Below, one piece after another: positions 1 to 9,255 of a stretch of DNA of 64,000 bases; positions within the stretch are counted from its first letter, which is position 1; the number at the start of each line of letters is the position of its first letter. The stretch is from Sporosarcina sp. NCCP-2716 (lineage in GTDB: Bacteria; Bacillota; Bacilli; Bacillales_A; Planococcaceae). Under the pieces are notes generated by a model. The model was not told the DNA's origin, ran no database searches, and was given only the letters and a program-made list of their open reading frames with translations. The stretch covers positions 219,892 to 283,891 of the forward strand of contig NZ_BRCF01000004.1 of NCBI RefSeq assembly GCF_023707985.1, written 5' to 3'. The position numbers were made by a program, and so were the translations under genes.

Positions 1-2
1 GA

Positions 3-56
3 AAAACCGGAAATCGAATCATTGCCGATCTTCTGAACCTGACACGCGATACATAG
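3..56 (+). CDS. Possible C-terminal tail of a gene entering from the left
   Basis: Frame 3 is open from the window edge to a TAG at 54-56 and encodes 17 residues ending in NLTRDT. The other two forward frames are less gene-like. The fragment is too short to name. The ADLLNLTRDT end slightly resembles a helix-turn-helix recognition helix, but that is only an impression. The roughly 220 bases that follow contain no convincing gene. Confidence 0.2.
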   Translation, partial: KTGNRIIADLLNLTRDT

Positions 57-280
57 GGCGGAAGGTCGCGGAAGGAAGGGGGGGACAGCAGGCCGGACGG
101 CAATCCGGCGGGGAGTAAAGGATAACGGAAAACGGAGAAAAGCAGTATATCAAAGATTGTAGCGGGGATGATGGACAGCCCGGGAGCCCGGGGGGGCCGA
201 CGGGTTTGCAAGAACGGCTGACATGCCAGACAAATCCATCTCAGGAGCCTGGATACAGCAGCCGGCACGATCCAAGAGGA

Positions 281-376
281 GTGAGCGGCTGTCCTAGCCA
301 TCACACAACAGCAGAACTGCTGCAGCACAGCGGGAGACCGCTTCCCGCGGACCTGCGGCAGTATTTGCTTAACTGA
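281..376 (+). CDS. Possible 31-residue peptide ahead of the coiled-coil ORF
   Basis: This is a short open frame starting at GTG and ending at TGA 374-376; the same frame is open upstream to about position 117 but offers no better start. The TGA directly precedes the AGGAGG that serves the next ORF, which would suit translational coupling. The C-terminus (LLQHSGRPLPADLRQYLLN) has a plausible amphipathic composition. The ribosome site AAGAGGA abuts the GTG with no spacer, which argues against this start. No function can be assigned. Confidence 0.2.
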   Translation: MSGCPSHHTTAELLQHSGRPLPADLRQYLLN

Positions 377-391
377 AGGAGGGTGAGAAGG

Positions 392-550
392 ATGAATGGA
401 CAGGAACAAGCTGTCGTACGGATGGAACTGCAGATCGGCCAGTTGATCAGGATGGTCGCCAACCTGAACGAACGCGTGGAAGCGCTGGAAAGGCTCGAAC
501 GCACCAAAACGCTCCGCGTACTGCACATGAAACGGCTGAGCCGGGTGTAG
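392..550 (+). CDS. Small 52-residue coiled-coil protein
   Basis: ATG at 392 lies 7-10 bases after a strong AAGGAGGGTGAG ribosome site (376-388), and TAG closes the frame at 548-550. The product is charged, with heptad-like spacing of L, I and V (MELQIGQLIRMVANLNERVE, then ALERLER) and a basic C-terminus (HMKRLSRV). It probably forms one amphipathic or coiled-coil helix. It converges on the helicase gene, whose stop is at 619. I do not recognise a family. The strong ribosome site and clean composition support a real gene. Confidence 0.5.
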   Translation: MNGQEQAVVRMELQIGQLIRMVANLNERVEALERLERTKTLRVLHMKRLSRV

Positions 551-618
551 ACAGACGGAAAAACGCAAACCGCCGGAGCGATTTGCGTTCATGACAGGGA
601 AACGGTGCCGTATCCCGA

Positions 619-3363
619 TCAGCCGAATGACAGCAGGTCATCGAGTTCGGTGTCGGACAGCTCCGTCAGCCACTGGCTCGACTGGATCAGGTCAGCGGAC
701 AAGGCCGCCTTTTCCTCGAGCATCTTATCGATCTTCTCTTCAATCGTACCGATCGTTACGAATTTATGGACGTGGACGAATTTCTCCTGGCCGATCCGGT
801 AGGCACGGTCGGTCGCCTGGTTCTCGACCGCTGGATTCCACCAGCGATCCGCGTGCAGCACATGGTTCGCAGCCGTCAAGTTCAGCCCCGTACCACCCGC
901 TTTCAGCGACAGGATGAAGATCGGGAACTCTCCCTGCTGGAACGCATCCACGAGTGAATCCCTCTGGCCCTTCGGCATACTGCCTGTCAGGAACGGCACT
1001 TCGAACCCATACAGTTCGGACAGGCACTGACGGATCAGCTGCCCCATGCCGATGTATTGAGTGAAAATCAGGCACTGCTCGCCATTCTGGGCGATCTCCG
1101 CCGCCAGTTTGACGAGGCGTTCCAGTTTGTCGGAACGCGTCAGCATCCGGTCCGCTGCCGTGAACGGCTCCTTCAGGAACAGCGCGGGATGGTTGCACAG
1201 CTGTTTCAGCCGGCTCAGCATCTTCAGGATGAGCCCTTTGCGTTCAAAGCCCGACAATGTCTGGAGCTTGAACTTCGTCTCTTCGATGAAACTTTCGTAG
1301 AGCGCGGCCTGTTCCGCCGTCAATGGTACATATTCGTTCTGTTCGAGCTTTTTCGGCAGATTCAGCTGCAGGTCGGGATCGCTCTTCGTCCGCCGCAGCA
1401 GGAACGGGTGGATCTTCGAACGGAGCTTGCGTTTCGTCCGTTCATCATCATCCCGTTCGATCGGGATGATGTAGTCATCCGTGAACCGGCGGAAACTCCC
1501 GAAATACCCGCGGTGGATGAAGTCGAAGATCGCCCACAGTTCCGCCAGACGGTTCTCGATCGGCGTCCCGGTGAGGGCGATATGGTGGCCGCCCTGCAGT
1601 TTACGGATCGCCCGCGACTGTTTCGTCTGCATGTTCTTGATATTCTGAGCTTCGTCGAGCGTGATGCTCGCGAACGGGAACTCCGTCAGGAACTCGCTGT
1701 CCTGTGTCGCCGTCCCGTACGTCGTCAGGACGACGTCAGGCTGTTCCGCTGCCATCACCGTACTGAACTGCTCTTCCTTCAGCCGTCCGGGTCCGTAATG
1801 GACGGAAGCTTTCAAGGAAGGCGCGAACCGCTCGAGCTCCTTCTGCCAGTTGCCGAGCACGCTCGTCGGACAGATGATGAGCGACGGGGCCACTTTCTCT
1901 TCCTTGCCGTGCACTGCTAGCAGGTAGCTGATGAGCTGGACGGTCTTCCCGAGCCCCATATCGTCAGCAAGGCACGCACCGAACTTGTTCTGGCGCATGA
2001 ACATGAGCCAGTTGAACCCTTCCTGCTGGTACGGGCGCAGCTCTGTCTGCAGCCCTGCCGGCACTTGCACTTCCGGCAGCCCTTTCTTATCCATGACCTG
2101 GTCCACGTAATCGCGGAGAGACTGCTGCATCGAAAACGCGAGGAGCGGGTCCTCTTCTGCCGAGTCCTCTTCCATCGGCACAATCTCTTCAGGAAGTTCC
2201 TGGAACAGCAGGTCCTTCACGGTCCACTCGCCTTCATCCGCCTGCTCCATCAGTTCTTTGATGCGCTTCAGCCAGGCGGGATCGATATGGAACCACTCGT
2301 CCCCTGTGCGGATGAACTCGCGGTTTTCGTCGACCATCCGCTGGAACGCATCCCGGTCGATCGTCTGGCCGCCGAGGGAGAAGTTCCAATTGAAGGAAAG
2401 CACTTCGTCCAGGCCCGCAGCGGAGCGGTACGACTGGATGCCCGCGTCCGTCCGGATCTTCAGCTTCGTCTCGGTCACCGTCTTCAGCCAGGCCGGCAGC
2501 AGGACCGCAAACCCGAACGACTGGAACAGCGGCAGATCATGCTGGATGAACATCCGGACTTCCGGATCGCTCATCGGGATATGGAGGAAGCGGTCCTCGG
2601 GCTCCGTACCGACAGACCGCAGGAACGAAACCATCTCGGACTGCTGCTCCCGCAGCTGGTCCGCATACGGCTTCCATTTCGCGGGGAGTGCGTCTTCGAC
2701 AGGCGCATTCCGTTTCGTCTTCGAGGGCACCCACTGCGTGCCGCGTTCATTCAGCAGTACGGTCTCAAGAAGCCAGTCTTCGGAACGGTCCGCGTCGGGC
2801 TCCGTCAGGCGGATTGCACAGCGGACAGGCAGATCGGACTTCGCCTCGCCCGGCCAGCCGTACACCTTCAGATGGGGCAGCAGCGCAGCGGCGGATTCCC
2901 CGCCGACGCCGAGTGAACGGAACTTGCTGATGACCGCCTGTGTCGTCAGGGCAGCGGCTTCTTCGGACAGGCCGGCTGCGTCGCCAGCAAGATGGATGAC
3001 CTGTTCGGCATCCGGCTCCACGTATTTCCACAAGTCAGGGGACTGCCACAGGGTAGCGGCTTCCTCGGCCGCTTCCAGATGCCGTCCGTCGCCTTCGGTC
3101 GCGCCGATGTAGGAGACGAACGGATGGCGGCGGCTGCCGAGCACCTGCACCCATTCATACGGCTGCAGGATGACGGTGTTCTCTTCGACCGGCACGGACA
3201 GGCCGAACAGCGACGCCTCATCCGCGAAGAAGAAGAACGAGACGAGACGGTCGGCAGGGATCCGTGTTCCATAGTCATCCGCCGCAGACAGGGCGATCCG
3301 TCCATGGTCTGTCTGCTGGATCGTCAAATAGAGCGTGCGGACGAGCGGGTTGGCAGAAGTCAT
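619..3363 (-). CDS. ywqA: SNF2-family helicase (YwqA-like)
   Basis: This is a 914-residue superfamily 2 ATPase. The N-terminal 400 residues form a YwqA-type accessory region. The helicase core starts near residue 440 with YQQEGFNWL, then Walker A ADDMGLGKT near 470, Walker B DEAQNIKN near 570, LTGTPIENR, and motifs V-VI (GGTGLNL, then QATDRAYRIGQ) near 830-860. SNF2 proteins translocate on double-stranded DNA and remodel DNA-protein complexes. The ATG overlaps the stop of the upstream SWIM gene by ATGA, so the two are translationally coupled. The same pairing of SWIM protein and SNF2 helicase is known in Bacillus subtilis (ywqB-ywqA). The biological role is not established. Confidence 0.93.
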   Translation of the reverse strand: MTSANPLVRTLYLTIQQTDHGRIALSAADDYGTRIPADRLVSFFFFADEASLFGLSVPVEENTVILQPYEWVQVLGSRRHPFVSYIGATEGDGRHLEAAEEAATLWQSPDLWKYVEPDAEQVIHLAGDAAGLSEEAAALTTQAVISKFRSLGVGGESAAALLPHLKVYGWPGEAKSDLPVRCAIRLTEPDADRSEDWLLETVLLNERGTQWVPSKTKRNAPVEDALPAKWKPYADQLREQQSEMVSFLRSVGTEPEDRFLHIPMSDPEVRMFIQHDLPLFQSFGFAVLLPAWLKTVTETKLKIRTDAGIQSYRSAAGLDEVLSFNWNFSLGGQTIDRDAFQRMVDENREFIRTGDEWFHIDPAWLKRIKELMEQADEGEWTVKDLLFQELPEEIVPMEEDSAEEDPLLAFSMQQSLRDYVDQVMDKKGLPEVQVPAGLQTELRPYQQEGFNWLMFMRQNKFGACLADDMGLGKTVQLISYLLAVHGKEEKVAPSLIICPTSVLGNWQKELERFAPSLKASVHYGPGRLKEEQFSTVMAAEQPDVVLTTYGTATQDSEFLTEFPFASITLDEAQNIKNMQTKQSRAIRKLQGGHHIALTGTPIENRLAELWAIFDFIHRGYFGSFRRFTDDYIIPIERDDDERTKRKLRSKIHPFLLRRTKSDPDLQLNLPKKLEQNEYVPLTAEQAALYESFIEETKFKLQTLSGFERKGLILKMLSRLKQLCNHPALFLKEPFTAADRMLTRSDKLERLVKLAAEIAQNGEQCLIFTQYIGMGQLIRQCLSELYGFEVPFLTGSMPKGQRDSLVDAFQQGEFPIFILSLKAGGTGLNLTAANHVLHADRWWNPAVENQATDRAYRIGQEKFVHVHKFVTIGTIEEKIDKMLEEKAALSADLIQSSQWLTELSDTELDDLLSFG

Positions 3364-4943
3364 AATTCGAGGTTCCCCCTTTCCATTTCTTCGACGAGCG
3401 CGCGCAGCCGGCGGTGTTTTTCACGCACAGTGCCGATGTAGCGGTTCCAGAACTCCGTCTGCCCGCTTTTCTTGCAGGCGGTCCGCATCCGCTTGAACAG
3501 CTTGACCGCACGGCGGTAGCTCATCCGGTTCTTCTCGGCTATGAACTGCTGGGCATAGTCATGCAGCAGCGGGAGTGCCGCAGACGGCTGGCGGGTGAGC
3601 ACTTCCTTCAGCTCCCACGACTCGATGCTGTCATATGGCACGCTGAAACGGTGGAGCAGAGCTGCCCACTCTTCGAAACGCTCGCGCTCGATGAGGAACA
3701 GCGAGTACCGCGGAATCCCGATCTTGCCATAGACGGCGTAGACACGTTCATATTCCTCGTCTGTAAACTCCCCGCTCGACAGCAGCGCATCGATCTCCTG
3801 GGCAGCGGCGAGCTGCTCGCTCCGGTTCGTCATCCGGCTGAAGTAGCCGGCGACGGACGGATACAGTCCGCGCGCGATAGACGCGGCAGTCGGCTGCAGC
3901 GCTTCGGAACGTGCGAACTTCGCGAGCGTCATCCAGCTGCTGAAGTCGGGTGATGTCTCTGCGGCAAGTGTCTCCTCGAGAAGATCCCCGCGCCCTTCGA
4001 TGATGGCGAAATACATCTCGAACAGCTTCGCTTCGTCCGACGGATCCGCAGCAAGCCTGCTCTTTTCCTGTTCGCGGTCCTTGCTGTCGGCGAACAGCTG
4101 CCCCCAAACGGCTTCGTACAGCCGGAAACGGTACGGGAACTGGCCGGTGTGTCCGACACAGACCGTGTAGACGAGCTCTTTCAGCCGTTTCAGGAACGCA
4201 TCGGTCTCGAACAGTTTCGGTTTGCTGCCGAACGTACCGGCTAATTTCTCGACGTCGCCGATCTGATCATTCAGCCACGTCGTCAGCTGCCACGTACCGT
4301 AGGCATGCTGGGAATGGCTCGCATCGAGCAAGGACGCCGCATACTCCCAGGCGGCGTCAAGCAGATGGAGACGGTAATACAGGTCGAACAGCGGCTTCCA
4401 TTCATACTCGAACGGCATGAGCGGCTGGACCCGGTTCTCGATCTCCGTGCATTCGTATGTGAACACGGAGGAATTGACGGATGGCGTCAGCTTGCGCAGG
4501 GGTGCCGTCACTTTCGCGAGAACGGTATCCCAGGCATCCGGCGTACGCGCGGTGATCTTCAGAGCAAGCTCTTCATTGTCCGACGTACGCCAATCCTGGA
4601 CCCACTCCGTAAGTGAATGGAACTGGGAATACAGGTCGAATACGACAGCGAGCTGATGCACACAGTGGTTGTTTGCTCCGCATGTACAGCTGAGCGCCTG
4701 ATCATTGAACGAAAACCGCACGAATTCGGACGCACGGTCATTGAGCTGGGCCAGGATTTCCCCGTCCTCCTGGGAATACCGGTAGGACGAAATCGCGCCG
4801 CGGCGCACCATGAGGATGGCACGCCGTACGACGTCGGCCTGATCCGGTTCATCCGGACGGAATCTATTATGGAGATCATTCATCATCTTTTCGATTTCTC
4901 GTTCATGCAAATACGAAATACGTTCTGCAGCAACGCGCAACAT
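3360..4943 (-). CDS. ywqB: SWIM zinc-finger protein (YwqB-like)
   Basis: This is a 527-residue protein with a SWIM zinc finger at residues 86-96 (SCTCGANNHCVHQ; ligands C86, C88, C94, H96). The rest is a mostly helical, TPR-like region without recognisable catalytic motifs. The ATG at 4943 is preferred over an upstream ATG at 4967 because GAGGGAG lies 7 bases before it, and the upstream ATG falls immediately 5' of that site. SWIM domains bind DNA or protein. In bacteria such genes commonly precede SNF2 helicases, as here with a 4-base overlap, which suggests that the two products act in one complex. Confidence 0.9.
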   Translation of the reverse strand: MLRVAAERISYLHEREIEKMMNDLHNRFRPDEPDQADVVRRAILMVRRGAISSYRYSQEDGEILAQLNDRASEFVRFSFNDQALSCTCGANNHCVHQLAVVFDLYSQFHSLTEWVQDWRTSDNEELALKITARTPDAWDTVLAKVTAPLRKLTPSVNSSVFTYECTEIENRVQPLMPFEYEWKPLFDLYYRLHLLDAAWEYAASLLDASHSQHAYGTWQLTTWLNDQIGDVEKLAGTFGSKPKLFETDAFLKRLKELVYTVCVGHTGQFPYRFRLYEAVWGQLFADSKDREQEKSRLAADPSDEAKLFEMYFAIIEGRGDLLEETLAAETSPDFSSWMTLAKFARSEALQPTAASIARGLYPSVAGYFSRMTNRSEQLAAAQEIDALLSSGEFTDEEYERVYAVYGKIGIPRYSLFLIERERFEEWAALLHRFSVPYDSIESWELKEVLTRQPSAALPLLHDYAQQFIAEKNRMSYRRAVKLFKRMRTACKKSGQTEFWNRYIGTVREKHRRLRALVEEMERGNLEL

Positions 4944-5015
4944 ATACCCACTCCCTCGACAAAGCATTCTTTCTATTATACCCCATGACGGGGGGAGCGT
5001 AAATCATCTCTATCC

Positions 5016-5050
5016 AAAAAGAAAACCCCCGCCTCATTCCTTTGCAGGGG
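5016..5050 (-). terminator. Terminator of the XRE regulator gene
   Basis: On the minus strand CCCCTGC pairs with GCGGGGG across a short loop and is followed by TTTTCTTTTT. The stop codon of the regulator lies inside the loop. It separates this gene from the SWIM-helicase operon downstream. Confidence 0.65.
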
Positions 5051-5528
5051 AGGGGAGGGGGCTGCCGGCTTCACCGTGTTTCGCCGCGAGGCTCCGGAAG
5101 ACGGTCAGGTTATTTTTGAGGGAGTTCAAATACAGACGGCGCTGTTTCTTATTGAGCGCAGCGGTGAGTGCGATGATTTCGCGCAGCTCATCGGTCTCTT
5201 CGATCAGCTGTCGGTGGCGCTCGACGAAATGATCCCGGTAGCGTTCCTGGACTTCCGTCGTCTTCCCGGCCGTATCGGAGCGCACGGCGCGCACTTCACG
5301 GAGCGGCTGTCCGGTCACCATGGCGACGAAATAATCGTCCGGTATATCGAACGTCTCCTTGAATTCGGCAAGCATCTCAGCTGTCACGTCCCGATCGGCC
5401 CGCTCGTAGTTCGACAGGGCGGAAGAGGAGATGGAAAGCTGCTCGGCGGCTTCCAGCTGTTTGATGCCCAAGTATTCTTCACGGTATTCTTTGAACTGTT
5501 TCCCGAAGTGCCGGATTTTTCGTTTCAT
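5034..5528 (-). CDS. XRE-family transcriptional regulator
   Basis: This 164-residue protein has an N-terminal Cro/CI-type helix-turn-helix at about residues 8-65 (KQLEAAEQLSISSSALSNYE is the helix-turn-helix core, RADRDVTAEML follows). A charged helical C-terminal half (about residues 85-150, rich in E, R and L) probably mediates dimerisation or effector contact. It is transcribed alone on the minus strand, between the SWIM-helicase pair and the divergent gene at 5756. It may control either neighbour, but no operator is obvious. Confidence 0.85.
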   Translation of the reverse strand: MKRKIRHFGKQFKEYREEYLGIKQLEAAEQLSISSSALSNYERADRDVTAEMLAEFKETFDIPDDYFVAMVTGQPLREVRAVRSDTAGKTTEVQERYRDHFVERHRQLIEETDELREIIALTAALNKKQRRLYLNSLKNNLTVFRSLAAKHGEAGSPLPSPAKE

Positions 5529-5755
5529 GGCGGTCCTCCACTTTTTGTTATACCGTAAAGGAGCCGGCCGGCCATTTTGTCAAAACCCACGAATCGTGAT
5601 GTTGTTTTTCACAGTATGTGAGTTTTCACAGCAGGTCGGATGAACTTATTTTTCCCGGAAATCCGCCTGCAGCAAACTAAAAAAGAATTTGTCACCGGAT
5701 GATCAATCTTTTGCGAGGCTCTGGAATAGGATAGGGAAGGGAAGGAGAAGAGAAC

Positions 5756-6112
5756 ATGCCGAAGTCGATGGTCGTCTATATCCCGGATCTGCGTGCGAAG
5801 ATACAGGATAAAGGAACAGTGATGTATGAAATGCTCGGCGGGGACTGGCCGGACATTGTGCCCGGCAGCCCGGGACTCTGGTCGCTCCACTTGGAGGACG
5901 TCACGTTCAGCAGCGCCTTCTTCCATTACATAGCGATCGACTGCAACACCAACCGGATGACGTTCCTGAGGTACAGCGATGACCGCTTCCGGATCGGCGA
6001 CGCGGTGCGGAGCGCATTGAAGGAACTCGAGATCGACGACTTCACTCCGTGCAGCTTGTCCTACTGGGCCCACGCCCCGGGCTGGCGCCGTACGGAAGGA
6101 CAGAACGGGTGA
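5756..6112 (+). CDS. Hypothetical protein, 118 residues
   Basis: ATG at 5756 is preceded by GGAAGGAGAAG at good spacing. The product is soluble and acidic-neutral, without signal peptide or membrane segment, and rich in aromatic residues (LWSLHLEDVTFSSAFFHYIAI reads like beta strands). I do not recognise a domain. It lies about 100 bases upstream of the IDEAL-domain gene in the same direction, and the two could share a transcript. The codon pattern resembles its neighbours. Confidence 0.7.
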   Translation: MPKSMVVYIPDLRAKIQDKGTVMYEMLGGDWPDIVPGSPGLWSLHLEDVTFSSAFFHYIAIDCNTNRMTFLRYSDDRFRIGDAVRSALKELEIDDFTPCSLSYWAHAPGWRRTEGQNG

Positions 6113-6208
6113 GGAGGGCAAAATCATCAGGCAGCTATCATTCACAAAAGAGGGGTGAATGTGATAAACTATTAATAATCGGAATATTCAATTATGGAGG
6201 GGATCCAC

Positions 6209-6673
6209 ATGCTGTCCGTCAAACGTATGACCCCATTCTATACGAGTAAAGAGGATTTCAGGCTGCGGCTCGTCTTTGCGTATCAGTACTTCTCGATCAT
6301 CAAAGGCAGTGAAGTGTTCCAGTTCGTGCCGATCGAGGGGAAAGAGATCGTCATCAACATGAAGAGCCTGCAGGTCGAGAACTTGGGCGAAGTATTCGTC
6401 TTCCAGCGGGGCAGCCGGTTCATCCGATTACCGCTGTATCAGCTGCTGCTTATCTCCGATCTGCACATGCACCTTTCCACCGTCCTTGAAGGCATCTTCC
6501 AGCTGGCACCTGAACTGTCCGAACCCCAGGCACGCGAAATCGAAGAACTGATCGGCGAATTGGAGCTGGTCAACCGGATGCGGATGATCGACTACGCACT
6601 CGAGACGAACGACAAAAACCTGTTCACTGAACTGACGGAAGGAATGCACGCGCCGAATGTCCCACAAGAATAA
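6209..6673 (+). CDS. IDEAL-domain protein
   Basis: The protein has 154 residues. The C-terminus contains an IDEAL-type motif near residues 120-145 (MRMIDYALETNDKNLFTELT), named for the I-D-x-A-L pattern and found in small Firmicutes regulatory proteins such as YpiB and ComK-associated factors. The N-terminal 100 residues look like a compact beta-rich domain. ATG at 6209 is chosen over an in-frame ATG at 6194 because GGAGGGG lies directly before it. A terminator follows. Function is unknown, and a protein-protein interaction role is inferred from the motif. Confidence 0.75.
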   Translation: MLSVKRMTPFYTSKEDFRLRLVFAYQYFSIIKGSEVFQFVPIEGKEIVINMKSLQVENLGEVFVFQRGSRFIRLPLYQLLLISDLHMHLSTVLEGIFQLAPELSEPQAREIEELIGELELVNRMRMIDYALETNDKNLFTELTEGMHAPNVPQE

Positions 6674-6682
6674 CGCCACGTA

Positions 6683-6724
6683 AAAACACCTATCCAGAGA
6701 AGTGATTCCCGGGTAGGTGTTTTA
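6683..6724 (+). terminator. Terminator after the IDEAL-domain gene
   Basis: AAAACACCTA pairs with TAGGTGTTTT around a loop of about 18 bases. The stem is symmetric with A and T tracts, so it may also act on transcripts from the minus-strand gene at 6757. Confidence 0.75.
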
Positions 6725-6756
6725 AATTTGCATATAAGTCCTGTTTCTTCCCATTC

Positions 6757-6867
6757 TCATAGGAACATGTACAGCAGCGCAACGAAACCGGTCGAGCCTG
6801 CGAGTCCGAAAGCGACGTCCTGCCATGTCATCTGGTCGATTTTACGGGTGGTTATATTGTTTTCCAT
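6757..6867 (-). CDS. Small single-pass membrane protein, 36 residues
   Basis: On the minus strand AAAGGAG is followed by ATGAAGATG; the second ATG (6867) has the better spacing of 9 bases. The peptide has a polar N-terminus (MENNITTRKIDQMTWQDV) and a hydrophobic C-terminal helix (AFGLAGSTGFVALLYMFL), so it should be a small inner-membrane protein. The frame is open further upstream (to 6981), but that part looks non-coding. No family is recognised. Confidence 0.55.
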   Translation of the reverse strand: MENNITTRKIDQMTWQDVAFGLAGSTGFVALLYMFL

Positions 6868-7147
6868 CTTCATCCGCTCCTTTTGTCGATTTCCCGGGAA
6901 ATAACGCGCATTTCCCCGAGTGTGCCAGTCCGTGATGTCATCGGGAGTCAGGTTTTCCTTTGCTAGTCTTATAGTACCCACGTTGCCGGCAGCGGGAAAC
7001 CTGTTTCGCCGATTTATTCTCCCAGTCTATTCAAGTTGCAAGTCTTGCACCCGAAATCTTTGCAAATCACGCGGTTTTTGCTAAAGTAGAGGATAGGAAG
7101 TTATTGCATCGTTCGTTTCCCATCTCCAAGAAGAAAGGAATTATCCC

Positions 7148-7834
7148 ATGTTTTTCAACTTTTCGTTTTGGCGCTATGTTACTAGGCCGTCAAAACTCGC
7201 AACCGATCACCAAAATTCGGCAATGCGCGGATTCACCATGCGCATCGTCTTCCTTTTCCTAGCGGGCATTGTGATCTTTGCGTTGCGGGATATATGGGGA
7301 ATGACGACGGATTCGCTCAGCCCGATGCTTGCGGCTGCCACAGGCGGCGACTATACGATCGCCCGCATCGTGTCTGTCATCGGCGCCGTCCTCTGGGCCA
7401 TCATCTACATAGCGTTCCATCTGTTCATCATCTCCTATGTCCTGGGTATGATCACGTCGATCCCGGTCCGCCGTCTCGTTCCGCTGCAGCTGCTCGTCAC
7501 GGGTGTACTGCTGATGGAAAAAGCGCTCGTCTTCATCGTGTTCGCCCTTAAAGGGGAAGCGGCCAACGTCTCGTTCCTGTCATTCGGCCCGCTGACCGCG
7601 ACATTCTCCGATACGTGGTTCCTGGTCATGTTCCTCAACCAGCTGACCCTCGTCTCGGCGCTGATCATCAGCATGCAGTTCAGTTTCATCCGTTCGTATA
7701 CGAAAACGATGAATTGGAAAAGCCTGCTCGCCGTCCTGATCGGCCTGCAGATCCTCATGGCGCTCCTGACAGCTGCTCTCGGCTATATCCCGTTTGAGCG
7801 TCTCTTCAATTACGTCGTGCAAGGAGGCGCATAA
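7148..7834 (+). CDS. Yip1-like multi-pass membrane protein
   Basis: This 228-residue protein has about five hydrophobic helices (near residues 29-50, 72-100, 108-135, 153-177 and 190-212), a layout typical of Yip1-domain proteins. ATG at 7148 follows AAGGAATTATCCC. The next gene starts 3 bases after its stop with a strong AAGGAGG site, so the pair forms an operon. Similar pairs of a Yip1-like protein and an HlyD-like protein occur in Bacillales, and the role is not defined. No transport ATPase or RND partner lies next to them. Confidence 0.75.
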   Translation: MFFNFSFWRYVTRPSKLATDHQNSAMRGFTMRIVFLFLAGIVIFALRDIWGMTTDSLSPMLAAATGGDYTIARIVSVIGAVLWAIIYIAFHLFIISYVLGMITSIPVRRLVPLQLLVTGVLLMEKALVFIVFALKGEAANVSFLSFGPLTATFSDTWFLVMFLNQLTLVSALIISMQFSFIRSYTKTMNWKSLLAVLIGLQILMALLTAALGYIPFERLFNYVVQGGA

Positions 7835-7837
7835 CCG

Positions 7838-9133
7838 ATGAACAAACTACAGAACGCAGTCATCGCCGTCGTCGTCAGCGTCTTCGTGGCGCTGAACCTG
7901 TACCTGCTCTATTCCGAGAAAAGCGTCATCCCGAAAACAGTCTATGTGAGCGACTACGAAACGATGTCAGCGAACGAATACAAAGAAGAACTGCCGAAAG
8001 AAGGCTTCGTCGCTCCTGCTGAGACGTTCACCGTCTACACGGACGACAGCAATACGATCGACACGTGGCTCGTCGATGTCGGCGATACGGTCAGCGCCGG
8101 TGACGAACTTGCCAGCCTGCAGACCGAGCAGGCGGACGGACAGCGCGCCGTGTGGGAGTCCGAGAAAGAAGCGCTCTTGACACAGCAGAACGCCATCCGG
8201 TCGACCATCTCCGATCTGAATTCGGGTGATCAGACCGACAGTTCCAACTCGTCCAAGTCCGACCGCGCCCAGGCCGATGAAGATACGAAAGTCGAACTGA
8301 ACGTCAATGTGAACGTCGACGTGAACCAGAAAGGCTCTTACGCGCAGGCCGTGGCGGAAGCCGAACGGGAACTCGCGGATATCGACCGCAAATTGAAAGT
8401 TGTCGAATCGCAGCTGGATCAGAACCCGTCGAACCCGGCGCTCATCAGCCCGGCGGACGGCGTCATCGCGCGCATCAACAGCGAAAACGACCGCCCGACG
8501 ATCGTCATCTACAGCAATGAGCAAGTGATCGAAACGTATGCGGAAGACGAAGAGTGGAGCCGCATCGCAGCCGGCGATACGGCGGTCATGAACGCCAAAG
8601 GGACGGACGCACCGCTCGACGGCTCCGTGGAGACGGTCGATCAGGTCCCGGCACAGCCCGGTGAATTCCTCCAGGCCTACAAGAAGCTTGCGGATAAAAC
8701 AGTCACGAACCCGCTCGCCTACTACAAGGTGCGGCTGAACGCGAACGGCGAAACGATTGCCGCGCCGTTCGGAACGCACGTAAACGCCGTCATCACGACG
8801 AACGCTGCGCAGAACGCAGCCGCCGTCCCGTCTGCCTGGGTGACCGGCGCGGGAACCGAGCGTGCCTCCGTCTGGCGGCTCGATGAAAATGGCTATGCCG
8901 CCGCTACTGACATCACCGTGCCGTTTGAGCATCTCGACCGGTCCGTCGTGACGGAAGGGATCGCTGCAGGGGACGTGGTCGTCTATGACAAAGCGATCCG
9001 CGACCAGGAAAGCGCACCGCGTGTGTTCTTCCCGATGCCTGCGGATTTTCCCGCAAAAGCGGAATGGAAAGCGTTCGGCTGGAAGAACTATTTCAGCGTC
9101 CTTCTCATGAAAAAACAGTATACAGGCAGCTGA
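7838..9133 (+). CDS. HlyD-like membrane-anchored adaptor protein
   Basis: The product has 431 residues. An N-terminal membrane anchor (about 6-26) precedes a biotinyl-lipoyl-like beta domain split around a coiled coil: a first half near 50-95 (WLVDVGDTVSAGDELASLQT), a helical hairpin near 95-190 carrying a polar Ser/Asp/Asn-rich insert, and a second half near 195-215 (SPADGVIARI). A C-terminal beta-barrel-like region follows. This is the architecture of HlyD/AcrA membrane-fusion proteins, which link inner-membrane transporters to extracellular export. It is coupled to the Yip1-like gene upstream and ends at a terminator. What it transports is unknown. Confidence 0.8.
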   Translation: MNKLQNAVIAVVVSVFVALNLYLLYSEKSVIPKTVYVSDYETMSANEYKEELPKEGFVAPAETFTVYTDDSNTIDTWLVDVGDTVSAGDELASLQTEQADGQRAVWESEKEALLTQQNAIRSTISDLNSGDQTDSSNSSKSDRAQADEDTKVELNVNVNVDVNQKGSYAQAVAEAERELADIDRKLKVVESQLDQNPSNPALISPADGVIARINSENDRPTIVIYSNEQVIETYAEDEEWSRIAAGDTAVMNAKGTDAPLDGSVETVDQVPAQPGEFLQAYKKLADKTVTNPLAYYKVRLNANGETIAAPFGTHVNAVITTNAAQNAAAVPSAWVTGAGTERASVWRLDENGYAAATDITVPFEHLDRSVVTEGIAAGDVVVYDKAIRDQESAPRVFFPMPADFPAKAEWKAFGWKNYFSVLLMKKQYTGS

Positions 9134-9134
9134 C

Positions 9135-9165
9135 AAAAGACAGAGCCCCCGCGGCTCTGTCTTTT
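9135..9165 (+). terminator. Terminator after the HlyD-like gene
   Basis: A perfect hairpin, AAAAGACAGAGCC pairing with GGCTCTGTCTTTT, with a 5-base loop. It is bidirectional in form. Confidence 0.9.
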
Positions 9166-9255
9166 GGTCTACAATTTAACGTTTTTTTAATGCATATTTA
9201 CTAGAGGAACCGGGTATACCTAGAGCAGACAATACAGCAGCAAGGAAGTGGCCCG

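Noticed and set aside
1057..2916. Plus-strand ORFs of over 280 residues inside the helicase gene
   Set aside because: The helicase motifs fix the minus strand as coding; the plus frames are antisense shadows.
7967..9136. 389-residue minus-strand ORF opposite the HlyD-like gene
   Set aside because: It is a shadow frame; composition is extreme and the plus-strand gene is clear.
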